A program made the position numbers and the translations under genes. Shown here in pieces: positions 62,204-64,000 of a stretch of 64,000 bases of DNA. This stretch comes from Sphingobacterium sp. UBA2700 (GTDB lineage: Bacteria > Bacteroidota > Bacteroidia > Sphingobacteriales > Sphingobacteriaceae), in NCBI GenBank assembly GCA_002354335.1, contig DELI01000033.1, positions 196,571 to 260,570 of the forward strand, written 5' to 3'. Positions within the stretch are counted from its first letter, which is position 1; each line of letters starts with the position of its first letter. Under the pieces are notes generated by a model that was not told the origin of the DNA, did no database searches, and saw nothing but the letters and a program-made list of their open reading frames with translations.

Positions 62204-62956
62204 ATGATTGGAATTATTGGAGGTCTAGGACCGTTAGCAGGGATTGATATTGTTAGGAAAATCATTGAGGAGACCAATGCACAGAATGACCAAGGCCATC
62301 TACCTGTTCTCTTATCCTCACAACCCAACAAGATTCCCAATAGGGTTGACTATTTATTAGGACTTGAACCTCGAAATCCAGGAATTGATATCGCCAATAT
62401 TGCTATGGATTTGGAAAAAGCGGGAGCTTCTGTTATTGGAATGCCGAGCAATACCGCACATACGAGCCCCATCTTCGATACGGTTAAAACCGAATTGAAT
62501 CGACAAGGTTCTCAAGTTAGGTTTCTCAATATGATTGATGAAGTCGCCGACTACATCAATGATGTTTATCCCGGAAAAGCCGTCTCAGTCCTGGTTACCA
62601 ACGGCACAAAGAACAACGGCTTATATAAAAACAGTTTAGAGGCAAAAGGAATTCCATTTATCGATAGCACAGAAAGCCTGCAGGAAAAGATTCACGAGGC
62701 CATTTACGATAAGACTTACGGCTTGAAACATGTTTCCTCGCCCGTAACGAACCGTGCACACGACGCGCTAGTCGCGGCAATACTAGAGCTGAAAGGCCAG
62801 GGAGCAGAACTGATTATTATGGGTTGCACGGATATCCCTATGGCATTGCGGGAAAAATCCTATTATGGATTACCTGTACTGGACCCTAATCGAATCCTAG
62901 CACGCGCTTTGATCAGAACCCAAGATGCCTCTAAATTAAAAGAAGATATTCTTTAA
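62204..62956 (+). CDS. Aspartate/glutamate racemase-family protein
   Basis: A 250-residue cytosolic protein of the Asp/Glu/hydantoin racemase fold (MIGIIGGLGPLAGIDIVRKI). In the classical two-cysteine mechanism one Cys lies in PCNTAH and the other in GCTE. Here the first site reads MPSNTAHTS with Ser82, while the second, MGCTDIPM, keeps Cys208. A missing first cysteine is also known in E. coli YgeA-type enzymes, so activity on L-Asp/L-Glu is possible but not certain. The ATG at 62204 is chosen over a TTG at 62180 because it opens directly at the family N-terminus. Confidence 0.88.
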   Translation: MIGIIGGLGPLAGIDIVRKIIEETNAQNDQGHLPVLLSSQPNKIPNRVDYLLGLEPRNPGIDIANIAMDLEKAGASVIGMPSNTAHTSPIFDTVKTELNRQGSQVRFLNMIDEVADYINDVYPGKAVSVLVTNGTKNNGLYKNSLEAKGIPFIDSTESLQEKIHEAIYDKTYGLKHVSSPVTNRAHDALVAAILELKGQGAELIIMGCTDIPMALREKSYYGLPVLDPNRILARALIRTQDASKLKEDIL

Positions 62957-63026
62957 ACCTTTCCGTTCAAATTGACTCTTAACTTATAATATTTGGTTAT
63001 ATTAATTAAAATTTTCACAAATCTAT

Positions 63027-63539
63027 ATGTGTAAAAGAAAAATATTTCAGTTATTTGCAACATTGGCCGTTGCATTAACATTCGCTCTCTCCAATACTAT
63101 GGCACAAGAAACCATTGCTAAGGTAGATACCGACATCTTCCCAAAAGCGGAAAAAGGCTATAAGAAAATGATCATCGAAGTGCCTTATTCCGATCGCGAC
63201 GATTCTAAACGCATCGAATTTAGCGTAGGGAAATACATGGAGGTCCACGGTTGTAACCATTTCGGATTGCAAGGACAGACAGAGGTAAAGGATTTGCAGG
63301 GTTGGGGATATCAATATTATATCTTCAAGACAAAGGGAGACATCATTGGAACCCAAATGGGTTGTCCTGACATGCCAAAACGCAACCTCTTTGTGTCCGC
63401 GGCTCCTACAAACCTACGATACAACGGCAAAATGCCGATCGTGATCTACGTTCCGGAAGAATACACGGTACAGTTTAAGATTTTCACAACGACAGATGAG
63501 GTCTACCAAGCGGCAGAAGCTCCGTCGAAATCGAAATAA
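63027..63539 (+). CDS. eco: Ecotin-family serine protease inhibitor
   Basis: A 170-residue periplasmic inhibitor (signal peptide 1-26, ending NTMAQE). The ecotin fold is evident: FPKAEKGYKKMIIEVPYSDR, MEVHGCNHFGLQGQ (Cys76), LQGWGYQYYIF, the reactive loop IGTQMGCPDMP (Cys113 pairs with Cys76), and LRYNGKMPIVIYVPEEYTV. Alignment to E. coli ecotin (TMMAC) puts Gln110 at the P1 position in place of Met. It would guard the cell against host or predator serine proteases. A partner protease gene is not seen next to it. Confidence 0.93.
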   Translation: MCKRKIFQLFATLAVALTFALSNTMAQETIAKVDTDIFPKAEKGYKKMIIEVPYSDRDDSKRIEFSVGKYMEVHGCNHFGLQGQTEVKDLQGWGYQYYIFKTKGDIIGTQMGCPDMPKRNLFVSAAPTNLRYNGKMPIVIYVPEEYTVQFKIFTTTDEVYQAAEAPSKSK

Positions 63540-63564
63540 CGAAATTAAATCCTATGAAACATGC

Positions 63565-63601
63565 AAAACCTGGACAGCATTATGTTGTTAAGGTTTTTTT
63601 A
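63565..63601 (+). terminator. Probable terminator after eco
   Basis: Stem of AAAACCT (63565-63571) with AGGTTTT (63591-63597), extended inward by partly G-U paired bases, then a run of T to 63600. Confidence 0.6.
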
Positions 63602-64000
63602 TGAACCTACTGCCGAAAAGTTTTGCACTTCATAGCTTTTGTTGTCAGCGCAACGTCTAAAATCTATCGCCCGATATCTTTTGTCCCTTTTGCAGTTTTC
63701 GTTGATTTTGATTGCAACTTATAAAGTCTAAACGCTAGAAAGAGAAAAGGTATCAAGCGAGGAAACTCAGGTAGCTTCCGAACAGATTATTTTGAAACCA
63801 ACAATCATCTTGTGGACTTCATCAACTATTCCACAATCTCTATTTTTAAATATTCATCCCACATCTCCTTCAGACGCGCCTATTAGGTCCCGTTTTTGGC
63901 TTGAAACGTAAACATATTTTGTCTAATGTAAAATATATATATTCCATTTCATTCAATGAATTTTCGATATTGATAAATGGGGATTTTAAATTTTGACAAA
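63602..64000. other. Terminal intergenic stretch, no gene seen
   Basis: About 400 bp with no credible open frame on either strand. It contains two degenerate pairs of minus-strand TAG heptads (CTA on the plus strand at 63657 and 63664, and at 63728 and 63735, each 7 bp apart). These may be decayed copies of the arrays seen at 35.5, 54.6 and 58.5 kb. The rest is A+T-rich; a gene may begin beyond the edge. Confidence 0.45.

Overview
This window reads as a chromosomal segment of a Bacteroidetes bacterium, most likely Sphingobacteriaceae and Sphingobacterium-like. The signs are two SusC/SusD outer-membrane nutrient-uptake pairs, one with an ECF sigma/FecR regulator; Bacteroidetes-type promoters (TTG, about 20 bp, TAnnTTTG) in place of E. 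coli -35/-10 boxes; almost no Shine-Dalgarno sequences; a split DsbD; PafA-type phosphatase; and lineage families such as DUF4293 and DUF4407. The genus is inferred from protein character, not from a database search.

Layout. 1-7.1 kb (minus): ECF sigma, FecR, SusC with signalling domain, SusD, and the start of a Tat-exported Gfo/Idh/MocA oxidoreductase. 7.3-10.3 kb: trmB and GDP-L-fucose synthase, divergent, then a small envelope cluster (YtxH, holin-like, coiled-coil protein). 10.6-17 kb: class A beta-lactamase, YifB/ComM, rhomboid, LutC-like, FtsH, RsfS. 17-23.3 kb (plus): BirA, split DsbD, 6-phosphofructokinase, a 53-residue membrane peptide, MurF. 23.3-29.9 kb (minus): Rrf2 regulator, PafA phosphatase, UvrA, XseB/XseA. 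30-35.5 kb: serine hydrolase coupled to M19 dipeptidase, an ECF sigma with a 4-TM partner, RadA. 35.8-38.9 kb: thioredoxin-like protein, two TPM-domain proteins, LemA. 39-41 kb: FAD oxidoreductase, tRNA-Gly(GCC), a repeat-rich stretch. 41.4-47.5 kb: second SusC/SusD pair and an MFS exporter. 47.7-51.4 kb: sufBCD. 51.7-63.5 kb: Lrp regulator with a likely cysteine-hydrolase-fold partner, Ung, TPR membrane protein, ABC exporter, TruA, DUF4293, M3 oligopeptidase, DUF4407, Asp/Glu racemase, ecotin.

Most genes are housekeeping. I see no prophage, insertion sequence, CRISPR array, rRNA operon, secondary-metabolite cluster or recognisable defence island. The most unusual material is between genes. 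Several 3'-to-3' intergenic gaps carry arrays of a 7-bp unit (TTAGnnn), each running in the sense direction of the gene it follows. After three plus-strand genes the gene's own TAG stop codon is the first unit of the array. Because 7 is not a multiple of 3, consecutive units place TAG stops in all three frames. In two of these gaps the arrays enclose further inverted repeats shared between sites 13 kb apart.

Many start codons were chosen by homology and promoter position rather than by the longest reading frame. The main cases are murF, uvrA, xseA, truA, the serine hydrolase, the M3 peptidase, DUF4407 and sufC. All promoter and terminator calls are pattern-based.
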